Positions 4,924 through 5,174 of a stretch of DNA of 5,174 bases are shown here, in pieces. Source of the stretch: an uncultured Collinsella sp. (lineage in GTDB: Bacteria; Actinomycetota; Coriobacteriia; Coriobacteriales; Coriobacteriaceae); contig CABQMC010000128.1 of assembly GCA_902465115.1 (NCBI GenBank), forward strand, positions 1 to 5,174, given 5' to 3'. A program made the translations under genes and the position numbers. The notes under the pieces are model-generated. The model was not told the origin of the DNA and searched no databases. It saw only the letters and a list, made by a program, of their open reading frames with translations. The first letter of the stretch is position 1; each line of letters begins with the position of its first letter.

Positions 4924-5174
4924 CTAGTCTCCGGATGCCTGGTTGCGGCCGGTGGCGTAGTCGATCTGCACGTGTGGCTGCAGGTTGTAGCAGTACACGT
5001 GGAAGCACAGGGTCTTGCCGTGGTCCTCGATCGATTGTGCTTCCAGACGAACGCCACGACAGACGAGTTCCTCTTCGTTGTACATGGGCGTGACGCGGTA
5101 GAGCACATGATTGCCAGTGTCGCGGATGTAGTTAAGAATCTGTTCTTCAAACGGCAGCATGCCCGTCTCGTTGA
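4924..5174 (-). CDS. DNA/RNA non-specific endonuclease, C-terminal part (5' end beyond the window)
   Basis: The last 82 residues of a larger protein are visible, and the frame is open through the right edge. The ATG at 5160 is an internal Met: the preceding in-frame residues are Asn-Glu-Thr-Gly, and NETGMLPFEEQI followed by TGNHVLYRVTP fits the interior of Spd/Sda-like nucleases (beta-beta-alpha-metal, Endonuclea_NS_2 type). Later landmarks are LEAQSIED, FHVYCYNLQP and the C-terminal IDYATG, all typical of that family's end. Its catalytic DRGH-type motif and any signal peptide would lie upstream, outside the window. Such enzymes are usually secreted or surface-attached and degrade DNA and RNA without sequence preference. 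The gene is convergent with the EF-G-like gene and probably shares the terminator at 4828-4864. Family assignment is from remembered motifs; the activity cannot be judged from this part. Confidence 0.8.
   Translation of the reverse strand, partial: NETGMLPFEEQILNYIRDTGNHVLYRVTPMYNEEELVCRGVRLEAQSIEDHGKTLCFHVYCYNLQPHVQIDYATGRNQASGD

Noticed and set aside
4770..5150. Minus-strand and plus-strand open frames over the intergenic hairpin (4770-5150 minus, 4815-5093 plus)
   Set aside because: They read through a perfect terminator stem and overlap the nuclease frame. The products look like translated spacer.
5158..5160. ATG at 5160 as the true start of the minus-strand gene
   Set aside because: The frame stays open to the window edge, and the sequence around this Met fits the interior of the nuclease family, so the visible part is a C-terminal fragment.
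1..5174. Mobile element, CRISPR array, tRNA or rRNA
   Set aside because: No transposase or integrase, no regularly spaced direct repeats, and no tRNA or rRNA signature was seen on either strand.

Overview
The window looks like ordinary chromosome from a high-GC Coriobacteriia actinobacterium, most likely Collinsella or a close relative. This is inferred from remembered protein similarity and has not been searched. The evidence is GC-rich codon use, a Tat-type lipoprotein, an EF-G paralogue resembling actinobacterial FusA2, and a Spd/Sda-like secreted nuclease C-terminus. No mobile element, CRISPR array, tRNA or rRNA was seen.

Layout: (1) Positions 1-137 are a compact promoter region. A candidate -35/-10 pair at 53-81 overlaps three copies of a TAAAGTG/CACTTTA half-site at 66-119. 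(2) Positions 138-2408 hold three plus-strand genes with overlapping ends: a Tat/lipobox substrate-binding protein, one HisM/GlnP-type permease and a GlnQ/HisP-type ATPase. Together they encode a complete polar amino-acid ABC importer. (3) Positions 2422-2478 hold a strong rho-independent terminator overlapped by competing hairpins. (4) Positions 2479-2718 are a non-coding leader of about 240 bases with small hairpins and a G-rich tract. (5) Positions 2719-4794 encode a 691-residue EF-G-like protein. (6) Positions 4828-4864 are a perfect 15-bp terminator hairpin lying between convergent genes. (7) From 4924 to the right edge, on the minus strand, is the C-terminal part of a DNA/RNA non-specific endonuclease whose 5' end lies outside the window.

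The three transporter genes form one functional unit. The lipoprotein captures the amino acid outside the membrane, a permease homodimer forms the channel and an ATPase dimer drives import. The EF-G-like gene is a separate, stand-alone unit, with no str-operon genes (rpsL, rpsG, tuf) in the window. Its most notable feature is a G domain with an intact P-loop but altered G2, G3, G4 and G5 motifs, while the ribosome-facing domains IV and V look well conserved. No wholly new system is evident. The best leads are that degenerate translational GTPase and the three-half-site operator.
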